Source of the DNA: an uncultured Prevotellaceae bacterium | Lineage (GTDB): Bacteria > Bacteroidota > Bacteroidia > Bacteroidales > Bacteroidaceae | NCBI GenBank assembly: GCA_900316685.1 | Contig: ONDS01000008.1 | Location: 62,001-126,000, forward strand | Reading direction: 5' to 3' | Length of the DNA stretch: 64,000 nt | Part shown: in pieces, positions 27,947 through 36,846 of the stretch | Numbering within the stretch: position 1 is the stretch's first letter | Layout of the letters: each line of letters starts with the position of its first letter | Made by a program: the position numbers and the translations under genes | Notes under the pieces: model-generated | What the model saw: the letters and a program-made list of their open reading frames with translations, nothing else | Told to the model about the DNA's origin: nothing | Databases searched by the model: none

Positions 27947-28942
27947 TCAAGGCACCTCAACCTTGTTGATGATCTGGCTGATAATCTCCTCGGTCGACAC
28001 ATTGCCCGCCTCTGCCTCGTAAGAGAGGCCGATACGATGGCGCAGCACATCGTGGGCCACGGCCCTGACATCTTCGGGCACCACATAACCACGGCGCTTG
28101 ACAAAGGCGTATGCCTTGGCAGCTTTTGCCAGGTTGATGCTGGCACGCGGTGAACCACCGAAGGTGATGAGATCTTTCAGCTGGGGCAGTTGATACCTGT
28201 CTGGATACCTTGTGGCAAACACGATATCGGCGATGTATTGTTCGATTTTCTCGTCGAGATACACTTGCCTTACCACGGCGCGTGCATTGACGATTTCCTC
28301 GGCAGTGGTCACAGGCAGCACCTCGGGCAATGCCCCATGCAGGTTCTCACGGATGATGAGTTTCTCCTCCTGGATTGTCGGATAGTCAATCACCACCTTC
28401 AGCATAAAACGGTCGACCTGTGCCTCAGGCAGTTGATAAGTTCCTTCCTGCTCTATGGGGTTCTGCGTGGCCATCACGAGGAAGGGGTCGGGCAGTTTGA
28501 AGGTGTTGTCGCCTATGGTCACCTGATGCTCCTGCATGGCCTCGAGCAAGGCACTCTGCACCTTGGCGGGAGCACGGTTGATTTCGTCGGCAAGGATGAA
28601 ATTTGCGAACACGGGACCCTTCTTCACATGGAAATTCTCGTCTTTCTGCGAGTAAACCATGGTACCCACCACATCGGCGGGAAGCAGGTCGGGTGTGAAT
28701 TGTATGCGGCTGTATTTTGAACTTATGAGTTGCGCCAGTGTCTTGATGGCCAAGGTCTTTGCCAGTCCGGGAACGCCTTCGAGCAGGATATGACCATCGG
28801 AAAGCAGTCCGATAAGCAACGAATCGATGAGATGTTTCTGTCCCACGATAACCCTGTCCATGCCCATTGTCAGGTTGGTGACGAAAGCACTTTGTTGCTC
28901 AATTCTCATGTTGAGTTCACGAATGTCGATTGTTTCTGCCAT
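27947..28942 (-). CDS. MoxR-type AAA+ ATPase
   Basis: 331 aa. Cytoplasmic AAA+ ATPase proposed to remodel or metal-load VWA proteins. Walker A is GVPGLAKT, Walker B is ILADEINRAPAK, sensor 1 is ATQNP, and the arginine-finger region and lid domain (SPRASINLAKAAKAYAF) are present. It is the first gene of the Bat operon; a -7 element lies about 70 bp upstream. Confidence 0.95.
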   Translation of the reverse strand: MAETIDIRELNMRIEQQSAFVTNLTMGMDRVIVGQKHLIDSLLIGLLSDGHILLEGVPGLAKTLAIKTLAQLISSKYSRIQFTPDLLPADVVGTMVYSQKDENFHVKKGPVFANFILADEINRAPAKVQSALLEAMQEHQVTIGDNTFKLPDPFLVMATQNPIEQEGTYQLPEAQVDRFMLKVVIDYPTIQEEKLIIRENLHGALPEVLPVTTAEEIVNARAVVRQVYLDEKIEQYIADIVFATRYPDRYQLPQLKDLITFGGSPRASINLAKAAKAYAFVKRRGYVVPEDVRAVAHDVLRHRIGLSYEAEAGNVSTEEIISQIINKVEVP

Positions 28943-29011
28943 AATGTGGTATGATTTTTTTTGTTTGTTGTTTCTTTTGTAACGTCAAGCCCTCCTTGCT
29001 GAAAGGCAACG

Positions 29012-29019
29012 CAAAAGTA
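29012..29019 (-). promoter_or_regulatory. Putative -7 element (TACTTTTG) for the moxR/Bat operon
   Basis: Minus-strand TACTTTTG matches TAnnTTTG, 69 bp before the moxR start. I see no TTG at the expected -33 spacing. Confidence 0.5.
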
Positions 29020-29134
29020 CAACAAACGTAGTATATATGCGAAAAAATACTATCTAAATAATATTAAAAAGACTTCAAAAAACCTACAATTTAAGAATAA
29101 TTGATAGTTTGAAGTATTTTTAATGATGAAAAAA

Positions 29135-29172
29135 GCCCTATCGGACGGGAAATCAGGGCTGTCCGATAGGGC
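29135..29172 (-). terminator. Terminator after pncC
   Basis: A 12-bp stem (GCCCTATCGGAC with GTCCGATAGGGC) with a 14-base loop, 11 bp after the pncC stop; on the minus strand it is followed by TTTTTT. It separates the map-tsaD-pncC unit from the Bat operon. Confidence 0.85.
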
Positions 29173-29182
29173 TGGCAAAAGC

Positions 29183-29734
29183 TTATTCTGAAATATTTTG
29201 ACCAATTGGCGAAACACGGTCCTCATCACGCTCTTCGCCTTTGGGATTGTTCTCTTTCAGGAATTCATTGAGTAGTTGCATGGCATGGAATGTGGCGATG
29301 GCAAGGTTCTTATCACGTCCGTGATCTTCCTCAAGCTTCCGTGTAAGCACCTTGTCTGCCGATCCGCACGCCAACCAGATGGTGCCCACAGGTATATCCT
29401 TAGTGCCACCGCCGGGTCCAGCCAGTCCGGTGGCAGCTACGGCGAAATCGGTATTGAGCGTTTTCACGGCTCCTTTCACCATGCTGATGGCAACCTCTTC
29501 ACAAACCGCCGTTTTCTCCTCGATGAGTTGGGCATCTACATGTAACAGGTTCTGTTTCACTTCGTTGGTATAGCAGATGATGCCTCCTTTGAAATAGTCG
29601 GACGCACCTGGCACGGCAATGATAGCCTCGGCTATCCGTCCACCCGTACAACTCTCGGCTGTGGACAAAGTCTTGCCTGTGGAATACAGGTTTTCCTGTA
29701 TCTCCCTACTGATAATCTTGTTTTCAAATTCCAT
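29183..29734 (-). CDS. pncC: CinA-family nicotinamide-nucleotide amidohydrolase
   Basis: 183 aa, consisting only of the CinA C-terminal (PncC) domain, which deamidates NMN to nicotinate mononucleotide. Motifs: TAESCTGGRIAEAI with the catalytic serine region, GGIICYTNEVKQNLL, and ATGLAGPGGGTKDIPVGTIW. The N-terminal MoaB-like domain of full CinA is missing, as in E. coli YgaD/PncC. The C-terminal tail of about 20 charged residues looks disordered. 12 bp after tsaD. Confidence 0.92.
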   Translation of the reverse strand: MEFENKIISREIQENLYSTGKTLSTAESCTGGRIAEAIIAVPGASDYFKGGIICYTNEVKQNLLHVDAQLIEEKTAVCEEVAISMVKGAVKTLNTDFAVAATGLAGPGGGTKDIPVGTIWLACGSADKVLTRKLEEDHGRDKNLAIATFHAMQLLNEFLKENNPKGEERDEDRVSPIGQNISE

Positions 29735-29746
29735 ATTAGATAGTAT

Positions 29747-30775
29747 TTATTCGAAAGTCGTTTTCGCGAAGGCAGGTGCGTCGATGTTGCAGAACACACC
29801 GTCGAGGTATTTGTAATACCCCACGATACCTATCATGGCGGCATTGTCGGTGGTATAGCTGAACTTTGGTATGTAGATCTGCCAACCGAACCTACGGGCG
29901 TGGTCGTGGAACGCATTCCGCAAGCCATTGTTGGCCGAAACACCTCCTGCCACCGCCACATGCTTGATGCCAGTGGCCTTGGCCGCCTTGCGCAACTTGT
30001 CCATCAGCACCTCTACGATGGTACGCTCAAGGCTCGCCGCTATATCAGCTTGGTTCTTCTCGACGAAGTCAGGGTCTTCAGCCACCCAATCCCTCAACTT
30101 ATAAAGAAACGATGTTTTCAGTCCGCTGAAGCTATAGTCGAAACCGGGTATATGTGGCTTGGCGAATTCATAAGCCTGGGGATTGCCCTGGCGTGCCAAC
30201 TTGTCGATGATGGGTCCGCCGGGATAGCCCAGCCCCATCACCTTCGCACATTTGTCTATCGCCTCACCCGCGGCATCATCGATGGTCTGACCGAGTACCT
30301 CCATGCGGTTGTAAGCCTCCACCTTCACAATCTGCGAGTTGCCTCCACTGACCAACAAGCAAAGGAAGGGGAAAGGAGGTGCCGACTGGTCATCGTCGTT
30401 CTCCTTGATGAAATGGGCCATGACATGGCCTTGCAGGTGGTTCACATCTATCAAGGGTATGCCCAGTGCCCGTGCGAAGCCCTTGGCGAAACTCACGCCC
30501 ACGAGCAGCGACCCCATCAATCCTGGTCCGCGAGTGAAGGCCACTGCCGAGAGTTGCTCCTTGGCCACTCCAGCCCTTTTCAGAGCTTGGTCAACCACCG
30601 GCACCACATTCTGTTGATGGGCTCTGGAAGCCAGTTCAGGCACCACCCCGCCATATTCGCGATGAACATCCTGCGACGCCGTCACATTACTCAGCAACAC
30701 CCCGTTTTTGAGCACAGCCGCCGAAGTGTCATCGCAGCTACTCTCCAATCCTAAGATGTAAATATCTTTTTCCAT
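29747..30775 (-). CDS. tsaD: tRNA N6-adenosine threonylcarbamoyltransferase
   Basis: 342 aa. With TsaB and TsaE it transfers threonylcarbamoyl to A37 of ANN-decoding tRNAs. ASKHA fold: GLESSCDDTSAAV at 9-21, the metal histidines H113 and H117 in NHLQGH, LVSGGNSQIV, GEAIDKCAKVMGL, the FSGLKTS loop, and VAGGVSANNGLR. Full length and intact. Located between map (3 bp upstream) and pncC. Confidence 0.97.
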   Translation of the reverse strand: MEKDIYILGLESSCDDTSAAVLKNGVLLSNVTASQDVHREYGGVVPELASRAHQQNVVPVVDQALKRAGVAKEQLSAVAFTRGPGLMGSLLVGVSFAKGFARALGIPLIDVNHLQGHVMAHFIKENDDDQSAPPFPFLCLLVSGGNSQIVKVEAYNRMEVLGQTIDDAAGEAIDKCAKVMGLGYPGGPIIDKLARQGNPQAYEFAKPHIPGFDYSFSGLKTSFLYKLRDWVAEDPDFVEKNQADIAASLERTIVEVLMDKLRKAAKATGIKHVAVAGGVSANNGLRNAFHDHARRFGWQIYIPKFSYTTDNAAMIGIVGYYKYLDGVFCNIDAPAFAKTTFE

Positions 30776-30778
30776 GAT

Positions 30779-31642
30779 TCAATACGTCAAAATCTCCACT
30801 CCATGCTCCGTCATGAGGAACGTGTGTTCCCATTGGGCGCTTGGCAATTCATCATCGGTGATGACCTCCCAGCCATAGGGGTCGTCTTCGTCGATGAACA
30901 CTTTCCACGAACCCATATTCACCATGGGCTCTATGGTGAACACCATGCCCGGCACGAGCAACATTCCATGCCCTTTCTTGCCGAAATGCGCCACATCGGG
31001 CTCTTCATGAAACTTGAGTCCCACCCCATGTCCGCAGAGATCGCGCACGATGCCATAATGGTATTTCTTGGCATGTTTCTCTATGGCATACCCTATATCG
31101 CCCACAAAGCCCCACGGCTTGGCAGCTTCGGCGCCTATCTCCAAACATTCCTTGGCCACCCTTACCAGTTGTTCTTTCTCCGGGGTGGTTTTCCCGATGA
31201 TGAACATACGCGATGCATCGGAGTAAAAGCCATCAAGGATGGTGGTGAAATCTACGTTGATAATGTCACCTTCCATGAGCACATCCTCTTTCTTGGGGAT
31301 GCCGTGGCACACCACCTCATTGATGCTGGTGCATACGCTCTTCGGGAAACCTTCATATCCCAAGCAAGCCGGTATGGCCCCGTGTTTCTTGCAATAATCC
31401 ATGCAAATGTCGTCGATTTCCTGGGTGTTCATACCTGCATGGATATGTTTGGCCACCTCGTCGAGTACCCCGGTGTTCACCACACCGCTTCTGCGTATGC
31501 CCTCTATCTCTTCGGGAGTACGTATCAATTCACGTTTGGGTACCAATTTTCCTTTATCCTGGAAAGCGAGTATCTTTTTGTCAAATTCAGTGAGCGGTTG
31601 ACCGGGAATGGGTCTCCAGTTCTTCTTTTTTCGTAGAGCCAT
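30779..31642 (-). CDS. map: Methionine aminopeptidase type I
   Basis: 287 aa. Removes N-terminal methionine from nascent proteins. Metal ligands: the two aspartates in INVDFTTILDGFYSDASR, the histidine in LCGHGVGLKFHEEP-region, and the glutamates in FTIEPMV and WEHTFL. The first about 40 residues (basic, MALRKKKNWRPIPG) form an extension seen in many Bacteroidetes MetAPs; its role is unclear. The upstream region is the 13-copy heptad repeat at 31648-31738, so the promoter probably lies further away or the gene is read from the neighbouring upstream unit. Confidence 0.96.
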   Translation of the reverse strand: MALRKKKNWRPIPGQPLTEFDKKILAFQDKGKLVPKRELIRTPEEIEGIRRSGVVNTGVLDEVAKHIHAGMNTQEIDDICMDYCKKHGAIPACLGYEGFPKSVCTSINEVVCHGIPKKEDVLMEGDIINVDFTTILDGFYSDASRMFIIGKTTPEKEQLVRVAKECLEIGAEAAKPWGFVGDIGYAIEKHAKKYHYGIVRDLCGHGVGLKFHEEPDVAHFGKKGHGMLLVPGMVFTIEPMVNMGSWKVFIDEDDPYGWEVITDDELPSAQWEHTFLMTEHGVEILTY

Positions 31643-31647
31643 GTAAG

Positions 31648-31738
31648 AGTTATGAGTTATGAGTTACGAGTTATGAGTTACGAGTTATGAGTTACGAGTT
31701 ATGAGTTATGAGTTACGAGTTATGAGTTATGAGTTACG
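31648..31738. repeat. Tandem heptad repeat GAGTTAY x13
   Basis: Thirteen uninterrupted 7-bp units GAGTTAT or GAGTTAC occupy exactly 91 bp. On the minus strand each unit contains TAA. The array starts three bases after the stop codon of the upstream minus-strand gene (31742-31744) and ends six bases before the map start codon. Confidence 0.95.
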
Positions 31739-31741
31739 AAC

Positions 31742-32140
31742 CTATTTCCCCTCATCGGTAATGAAATACTGCCAATGATAGGGATTGTTGACATTGAAGA
31801 TGATGACCTGGTGGGCCAGTTCATCGGGAAAGGTCAGTTCATGAGAAAAACAGATGACGAACTGCTCACCTTTGGTGTTGTGAACGGTGTACTGCAACAT
31901 CTTGCGAGTATCCGTGGCGGTATCGCTATCCTTATTATCCACCACATAGTTGTCACCGTTGATACTGATGGCGGTGTCACCCATTTTCAGGATCGTTCCT
32001 TCAGCATAACTGAGTGAGTCAATATACTCATATTTCTGCATATCATAAGCATATTTATATTTCACCTGGTAAGTGACGTTTTGCGCCCATGCGCAACAAG
32101 AGAAAGCCACGACGGCAAGAAGTCCCAAAAAGCGTTTCAT
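31742..32140 (-). CDS. Small secreted protein, unknown function
   Basis: 132 aa. A signal peptide (MKRFLGLLAVVAFSCCAWAQ) is followed by a compact beta-rich domain with several Tyr-rich strands (VTYQVKYKYAYDMQKYEYI) and ends YHWQYFITDEGK. I do not recognise a family. The Cys pair in the signal peptide is not a lipobox. The gene stands between a HAD hydrolase gene (64 bp upstream) and the heptad array. Confidence 0.6.
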   Translation of the reverse strand: MKRFLGLLAVVAFSCCAWAQNVTYQVKYKYAYDMQKYEYIDSLSYAEGTILKMGDTAISINGDNYVVDNKDSDTATDTRKMLQYTVHNTKGEQFVICFSHELTFPDELAHQVIIFNVNNPYHWQYFITDEGK

Positions 32141-32204
32141 ATTGTTTGAATAATTTGATGATTCAACTTTCGCAAGCTTCAGTTACAATGAACTTTAAAA
32201 GAAA

Positions 32205-32825
32205 TTATAGGAAATCGTAAATCTTTTCTGTCCAGTCGGCACCATTTTCCGGACAATAGGTCCAGATACCCAATTGCGAGGCGACGGCCACGTTTCTCGG
32301 CCCATCGTCAAGGAACAGCGTGTCGGCGGGCAGGATATTCTCGCTGACGAGCACCTCGCGAAAGAATTGGGGGTCGGGCTTGAGCATGCGCATTTGATAG
32401 CTAAGGTAAACGGCATCGAAATAATGGTACAACGAATGGCCTTTCCCGTCGAATCGTTCACTCCCACCCCACTCCATCATGAAGGGATTGGTGTTGGATA
32501 ACAGGATAAGACGATAGCCCTGTTTGCGCAGTTTCCTTAACGTCGCGAGGTTACGTTCGGGCAATTCGCCGCAATAACCCTGCCACGCATAGGCACAATC
32601 TTCGTGGGAGACCTCGCGATGCACCATCTCACTGAGTTTAGCCCTGAACTCCTCAGCGGATATCGCTCCCTTCTCCACTTCTCCGAAGATGCCCTGCTGT
32701 GTATAGGCGTCAAGCCTTTCCTCTGCATCGGTCAAGCCCAAGTTCTTAAACCTTCGGATGGCCTCGGGCTTATTGAGCGTGATGACCACTCCTCCGAGGT
32801 CGAATATGATGTTTTTTACTGCCAT
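32205..32825 (-). CDS. HAD-superfamily hydrolase (HAD-IA, YihX-like)
   Basis: 206 aa, starting at MAVKNIIFDLGG; four extra codons upstream would reach towards metH. Motif I is DLGGVV, with glycine in place of the second aspartate, as in the YihX/epoxide-hydrolase-N-terminal branch of HADs. Motif II LLSNTN, a conserved lysine in MLKPDPQFF (motif III), and LFLDDGPRN (motif IV) are present. Likely a small sugar-phosphate phosphatase; substrate unknown. It begins eight bases after metH on the same strand. Confidence 0.88.
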   Translation of the reverse strand: MAVKNIIFDLGGVVITLNKPEAIRRFKNLGLTDAEERLDAYTQQGIFGEVEKGAISAEEFRAKLSEMVHREVSHEDCAYAWQGYCGELPERNLATLRKLRKQGYRLILLSNTNPFMMEWGGSERFDGKGHSLYHYFDAVYLSYQMRMLKPDPQFFREVLVSENILPADTLFLDDGPRNVAVASQLGIWTYCPENGADWTEKIYDFL

Positions 32826-32833
32826 TTTCTTTA

Positions 32834-35584
32834 TCAATCGAACAAATTGGGTTTTCTCTTCCGGGCTTCTTCGATACCGATTATGCCCTGCTGGTTTTCC
32901 TCATATCCTTTGCGCAACGACTCGTATTCCCTCTTCAACTGTTCCTCCATTTGCTTGTTTAGGCGTGGGTCGATGAGTTTCGAGGCGGCAATGGGATTTT
33001 GCGAGGCATCTTTCATCCATGCCACGGGGCCATGATAGACCGGAGCGATTTTCAGTGCCACATGCAGCTGGCTGGTTGTCGCCCCTCCTATGAGTATGGG
33101 AATGTCAAGTCCCGCTTTTTCCATCTCCATGGCCACATTGACCATTTCCTCCAGGCTGGGGGTGATAAGTCCGCTTAATCCGATGATGTCGGCGTGTTCT
33201 TCGATGGCCTTCTTCACGATTTGTTCCGCCGGCACCATCACGCCAAGGTCGACAACTTCGTAGTTGTTGCACGCCATGATGACCGCCACGATATTCTTGC
33301 CGATGTCGTGCACATCACCTTTCACCGTGGCCAGTACGATTTTTCCTGCCGTGGTCGATTTCTCATCACGTTGCGCCTCGATATGGGGTTGCAGGAACTG
33401 CACCGCCATTTTCATGGTGCGCGCCGATTTCACCACCTGCGGCAGGAACATCTTTCCCTGACCGAACAACTCACCCACCGTGTTCATGGCTTCCATGAGC
33501 GGTTGTTCAATGATATCGACGGCTCTGGGATAGACCGTCAGAGCCTCGCCCAGATCTTCTTCCAGGAAGTCAGGCAGCCCCTTGCGCAGTGCATATACCA
33601 AGCGGTCTTTCAAGGGGAGCGAACGCCATTGTTGCTGCTCCGACGAATGGGTATCCTTGCCCATGGCCTTATTTGCCTCGCCTTGGTTCTTGATTTCCTC
33701 AGCCAGTGCTATCAATCTCTCCGACGCATCGGCTTTCCGATGCAGTATCACATCTTCTATGATTTCCAGTTGGTTGGAGGGTATATCCTCATAAGCCACC
33801 TTTGTGGCAGGATTGACAATGCCGAAATCCATGCCAGCCTGAATAGCGTGGTATAGGAACACGGCATGCATGGCCTCGCGGATATAATTATTGCCACGGA
33901 AGGCGAAGGAGAGATTCGACACACCCCCGCTCACATGAGCGCCAGGCAGGTTCTGGCGGATCCATCGCGTGGCCTTGATAAAGTCGGCGGCATAGGCATC
34001 ATGCTCCTCCATGCCCGTGGCCACGGCCAGGATATTCGGGTCGATGATGATATCGAGCGGATCCATACCCACCTGCTCGGTGAGCAAACGATACGAGCGT
34101 TGCGCTATCTCGATGCGCCGTTCATAGGATGTGGCCTGTCCCTGTTCGTCGAAACACATCACCACCACGGCAGCTCCTAATCGTTTGATTTGTCTGGCCT
34201 TGCTGATGAAGGCTTCTTCTCCTTCCTTGAGAGAGATGGAATTGACAATGCCTTTGCCTTGCAGACACTTCAGTCCCTCGACAATCACCTCCCATTTCGA
34301 CGAATCGACCATGACAGGCACCGCAGCTATATCAGGCTCCGCAGCAATGGCATTGAGGAATTGCTTCATCTCGGCCTTGGCATCTAGCAACGCGTCGTCC
34401 ATGTTCACATCGATGACCAAAGCGCCGTCCTGCACCTGTTTACGTGCAATGCCTATTGCCTCGTCGATACTCTTCTCGTTGATGAGTCGGAGGAACTTTC
34501 TCGAGCCCGCCACGTTGCACCGCTCCCCCACATTGACGAAATGCACCTCCTTGGTCACCCTGAGTTGTTCGATACCACTCAGGCATAAGCAGTCGGGCCT
34601 ATCGGCCACCAGGTGGGGCTTCTCCCCTTGTGCCAATTCGCCATATCGGGCGATGAACTCGTCGGTAGTACCACAACAACCACCGACTATATTGACCAGT
34701 CGCTCGGTGATGAACTGTTTGATTTGCGGTGCCATGGTGTCGGCTGTCTCGTCGTACAATCCCATGGAATTGGGTAACCCCGCATTGGGGTAAGCCATGA
34801 TATAGTAGGGAGCCTTGTTCGCCAGTTGCCGCAAGAATGGCAACATTTGAGTGGGTCCGAAAGAACAGTTCAGTCCTACGGCCAGAATGGGGAAAGAGCT
34901 GATGCTCGCCAGAAAAGCGTCGAGAGTCTGTCCACTCAAGGTTCTCCCCGCAAGGTCGCTGATAGTCGCCGACACCATGATGGGCACCTCGCGCCCTTGC
35001 CGTTGCATGGCTTCAAGAGCCGCGGCAAGTGCCGCCTTGGCATTGAGTGTGTCGAATACCGTCTCGATGAGAAAGGCATCCACCCCACCCTTCAACAGGG
35101 CCACCATCTGTTCGGTATAAGCAGCGAACATCTGGTCGTAGTCGATATCACGGGCTGCCGGATTCGACACATCAGGGCTCATCGAACAGGTCTTGTTGGT
35201 GGGTCCCACCGACCCCGCCACAAAGCGCCGGCGCCCCACCTCGGTGAAGCTGTCGGCAGCCTTCCGTGCCACCTTGGCGCCCTCGTAGGCCATCTCAGCG
35301 GCAAGTTCTTGCATGCCGTAGTCAACCTGCGAGATACGTTGGGCATTGAAGGTGTTGGTGGTGATGATATCCGCTCCGGCTTTCAGGTATCGGCGATGGA
35401 TATCCTCAATGACATCAGGTCTGGTGATATTGAGCACATCATTGTCGCCGGCCAGCTGTCCCTCGTGAGAGGAAAACCTGTCGCCCCGGAAATCATTTTC
35501 CGTAAGATGATAGCCCTGGATCATCGTACCCATGGCCCCGTCGAGAATAAGAATACGCTGTTTGAGTGCGTCGCTGATTGTCAT
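32834..35584 (-). CDS. metH: Cobalamin-dependent methionine synthase lacking the reactivation domain
   Basis: 916 aa; E. coli MetH has 1227. Domains in order: homocysteine-binding barrel (about 1-330; ILDGAMGTMIQ, zinc-site VGGCCGTT), pterin-binding methyl-THF barrel (about 340-610; FVNVGERCNVAGSRKF, IDVNMDDALLD), helical cap (about 645-740) and the B12 domain with GDVHDIGKNI supplying the axial histidine. The sequence then ends at ARKRKPNLFD, so the C-terminal AdoMet-binding reactivation domain is absent. No frameshift or residual domain is seen in the eight bases before the next gene, so this is the natural form; a separate activation protein would be needed. 19 bp after smpB. Confidence 0.95.
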   Translation of the reverse strand: MTISDALKQRILILDGAMGTMIQGYHLTENDFRGDRFSSHEGQLAGDNDVLNITRPDVIEDIHRRYLKAGADIITTNTFNAQRISQVDYGMQELAAEMAYEGAKVARKAADSFTEVGRRRFVAGSVGPTNKTCSMSPDVSNPAARDIDYDQMFAAYTEQMVALLKGGVDAFLIETVFDTLNAKAALAAALEAMQRQGREVPIMVSATISDLAGRTLSGQTLDAFLASISSFPILAVGLNCSFGPTQMLPFLRQLANKAPYYIMAYPNAGLPNSMGLYDETADTMAPQIKQFITERLVNIVGGCCGTTDEFIARYGELAQGEKPHLVADRPDCLCLSGIEQLRVTKEVHFVNVGERCNVAGSRKFLRLINEKSIDEAIGIARKQVQDGALVIDVNMDDALLDAKAEMKQFLNAIAAEPDIAAVPVMVDSSKWEVIVEGLKCLQGKGIVNSISLKEGEEAFISKARQIKRLGAAVVVMCFDEQGQATSYERRIEIAQRSYRLLTEQVGMDPLDIIIDPNILAVATGMEEHDAYAADFIKATRWIRQNLPGAHVSGGVSNLSFAFRGNNYIREAMHAVFLYHAIQAGMDFGIVNPATKVAYEDIPSNQLEIIEDVILHRKADASERLIALAEEIKNQGEANKAMGKDTHSSEQQQWRSLPLKDRLVYALRKGLPDFLEEDLGEALTVYPRAVDIIEQPLMEAMNTVGELFGQGKMFLPQVVKSARTMKMAVQFLQPHIEAQRDEKSTTAGKIVLATVKGDVHDIGKNIVAVIMACNNYEVVDLGVMVPAEQIVKKAIEEHADIIGLSGLITPSLEEMVNVAMEMEKAGLDIPILIGGATTSQLHVALKIAPVYHGPVAWMKDASQNPIAASKLIDPRLNKQMEEQLKREYESLRKGYEENQQGIIGIEEARKRKPNLFD

Positions 35585-35603
35585 CTTTTTACCTTACCTG
35601 TTT

Positions 35604-36086
35604 TTATTTGAACGACTTCATCGCCTTGTCCATCTCACGTTTGTCCTCTTTCTCCTTGAGAGACTGGCGCTTGTCGTATAGCTTCTTACCCTTGGCGAGG
35701 GCCAAGTCGACTTTCGCCCTACCATTCTTGTCGATGAACACCAAGGTGGGAACGATGGTGAAGCCTACTTGCTTGGTGGCCTCCCTGAGATGGATGATCT
35801 CACGCTTCGTAAGCAACAGTTTCCTGTCGCGCTTGGCCTCATGGTTGCTGAACGAGCCGTAGAAATAGGGCGAGATGTTCATGCCTTTCACCCATATCTC
35901 CCCATTCACTATATAGCAATACGTATCTACGAGCGAGGCTTTCCCCAGACGGATGGACTTGATTTCCGTGCCGGTGAGGACGATTCCCGCCGTAAATGTC
36001 TCTACGAAGAAATATTCGAAGGAGGCTTTTTTATTCTTTATCTGTATAGGACTTTTTTTCCTAAGCTCCAGTTGTTCTTTATTCAC
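35604..36086 (-). CDS. smpB: SsrA-binding protein SmpB
   Basis: 160 aa, partner of tmRNA in trans-translation. Family features: [28 protein letters not shown] near the N-terminus, [29 protein letters not shown], and a basic C-terminal tail ([18 protein letters not shown]) that enters the decoding site. The gene lies between the DMP19-family gene (36 bp) and metH (19 bp) and is probably co-transcribed. Confidence 0.97.
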   Translation of the reverse strand: MNKEQLELRKKSPIQIKNKKASFEYFFVETFTAGIVLTGTEIKSIRLGKASLVDTYCYIVNGEIWVKGMNISPYFYGSFSNHEAKRDRKLLLTKREIIHLREATKQVGFTIVPTLVFIDKNGRAKVDLALAKGKKLYDKRQSLKEKEDKREMDKAMKSFK

Positions 36087-36122
36087 GTTAATACCTAATG
36101 TTTAAAAAAGGAGGGGAAGACC

Positions 36123-36626
36123 TTACGACACGACCTTGGCGAATCGGTCGATATGCTCGTCGATGAAACAAGCCACCATGCCCGTCCACTGTTCTTCGTT
36201 CTCCACGAAACAATCGTCAAGGTCGTCGAATTCCGGCATTTTCTCGTAAAGTTGCATGAACTCATCGTCGGTGGCATCCTTGAGCAGCTCGCCTTGGTAT
36301 TTTCCGAAAAGTTTGCGTGCCTTGTTGAGCAATCGGGCCACGTCGTCGAGTCCCCAGTTACGCATCATCTTACCGAAAGGATTGTTGAAAAAGAAAGGTC
36401 CATAACCGTTGTGGAGCAGTTGCACGAAACCACCATCCATCACCTCTTCGTGAAGGATATCCCACGCCAACAACGTCATTTGGTCGGCATTGAGCATAGC
36501 CATTGTTTCGCCGTTCAGTTCGCCGATCTGGCCCTTGATGGCAGCGACGAATACCCCGACGAACTCATCCATTCCTTTTTCAGCGGCATCGACCACCACT
36601 GATTCCTTGATTGTTATCTCACTCAT
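36123..36626 (-). CDS. DMP19 (DUF4375) family protein, possible DNA mimic
   Basis: 167 aa, started at MSEITIKESV; the upstream in-frame Met would add a hydrophobic, unrelated stretch. The region GGFVQLLHNGYG, followed by a helical domain, fits the DUF4375/DMP19 family. The founding member in Neisseria is an acidic dimer that mimics DNA and binds a repressor. This protein is also strongly acidic in its second half (DATDDEF, EFDDLDDCFVENEEQ). The target here is unknown. It is first in a likely unit with smpB, metH and the HAD gene. Confidence 0.75.
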   Translation of the reverse strand: MSEITIKESVVVDAAEKGMDEFVGVFVAAIKGQIGELNGETMAMLNADQMTLLAWDILHEEVMDGGFVQLLHNGYGPFFFNNPFGKMMRNWGLDDVARLLNKARKLFGKYQGELLKDATDDEFMQLYEKMPEFDDLDDCFVENEEQWTGMVACFIDEHIDRFAKVVS

Positions 36627-36720
36627 TTCGGTTGCAAAATTATACAAAAATACCGAAACGACCAAAAGAATAACAGGGAAGATTGTAAGAGAATGAGTGA
36701 AGGAGTGGATACATTACCCC

Positions 36721-36846
36721 CTCAACACTCAACACTCAGCACTCACCACTCAGCACTAAACACTAAACACTCAACGCCCAGCACTCAACACTAAGCACTC
36801 AACACTAAGCACTCAACACTAAACAATCAACACTAAACAATCAACC
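36721..36846. repeat. Tandem heptad repeat (CTMARCA) x18
   Basis: Eighteen contiguous 7-bp units such as CTCAACA, CTCAGCA, CTAAGCA, CTAAACA and ATCAACA, on the minus strand TGTTGAG or TGTTTAG. The last units are inside the 3' end of feoB: the feoB stop codon TAG (36833-36835) and the codons for its last residues are made of repeat sequence. Confidence 0.9.

Noticed and set aside
32834-35584. metH as a truncated pseudogene
   Set aside because: It ends cleanly after a complete B12 domain, the next gene starts eight bases later, and no downstream remnant exists; a domain-lacking form is more likely.
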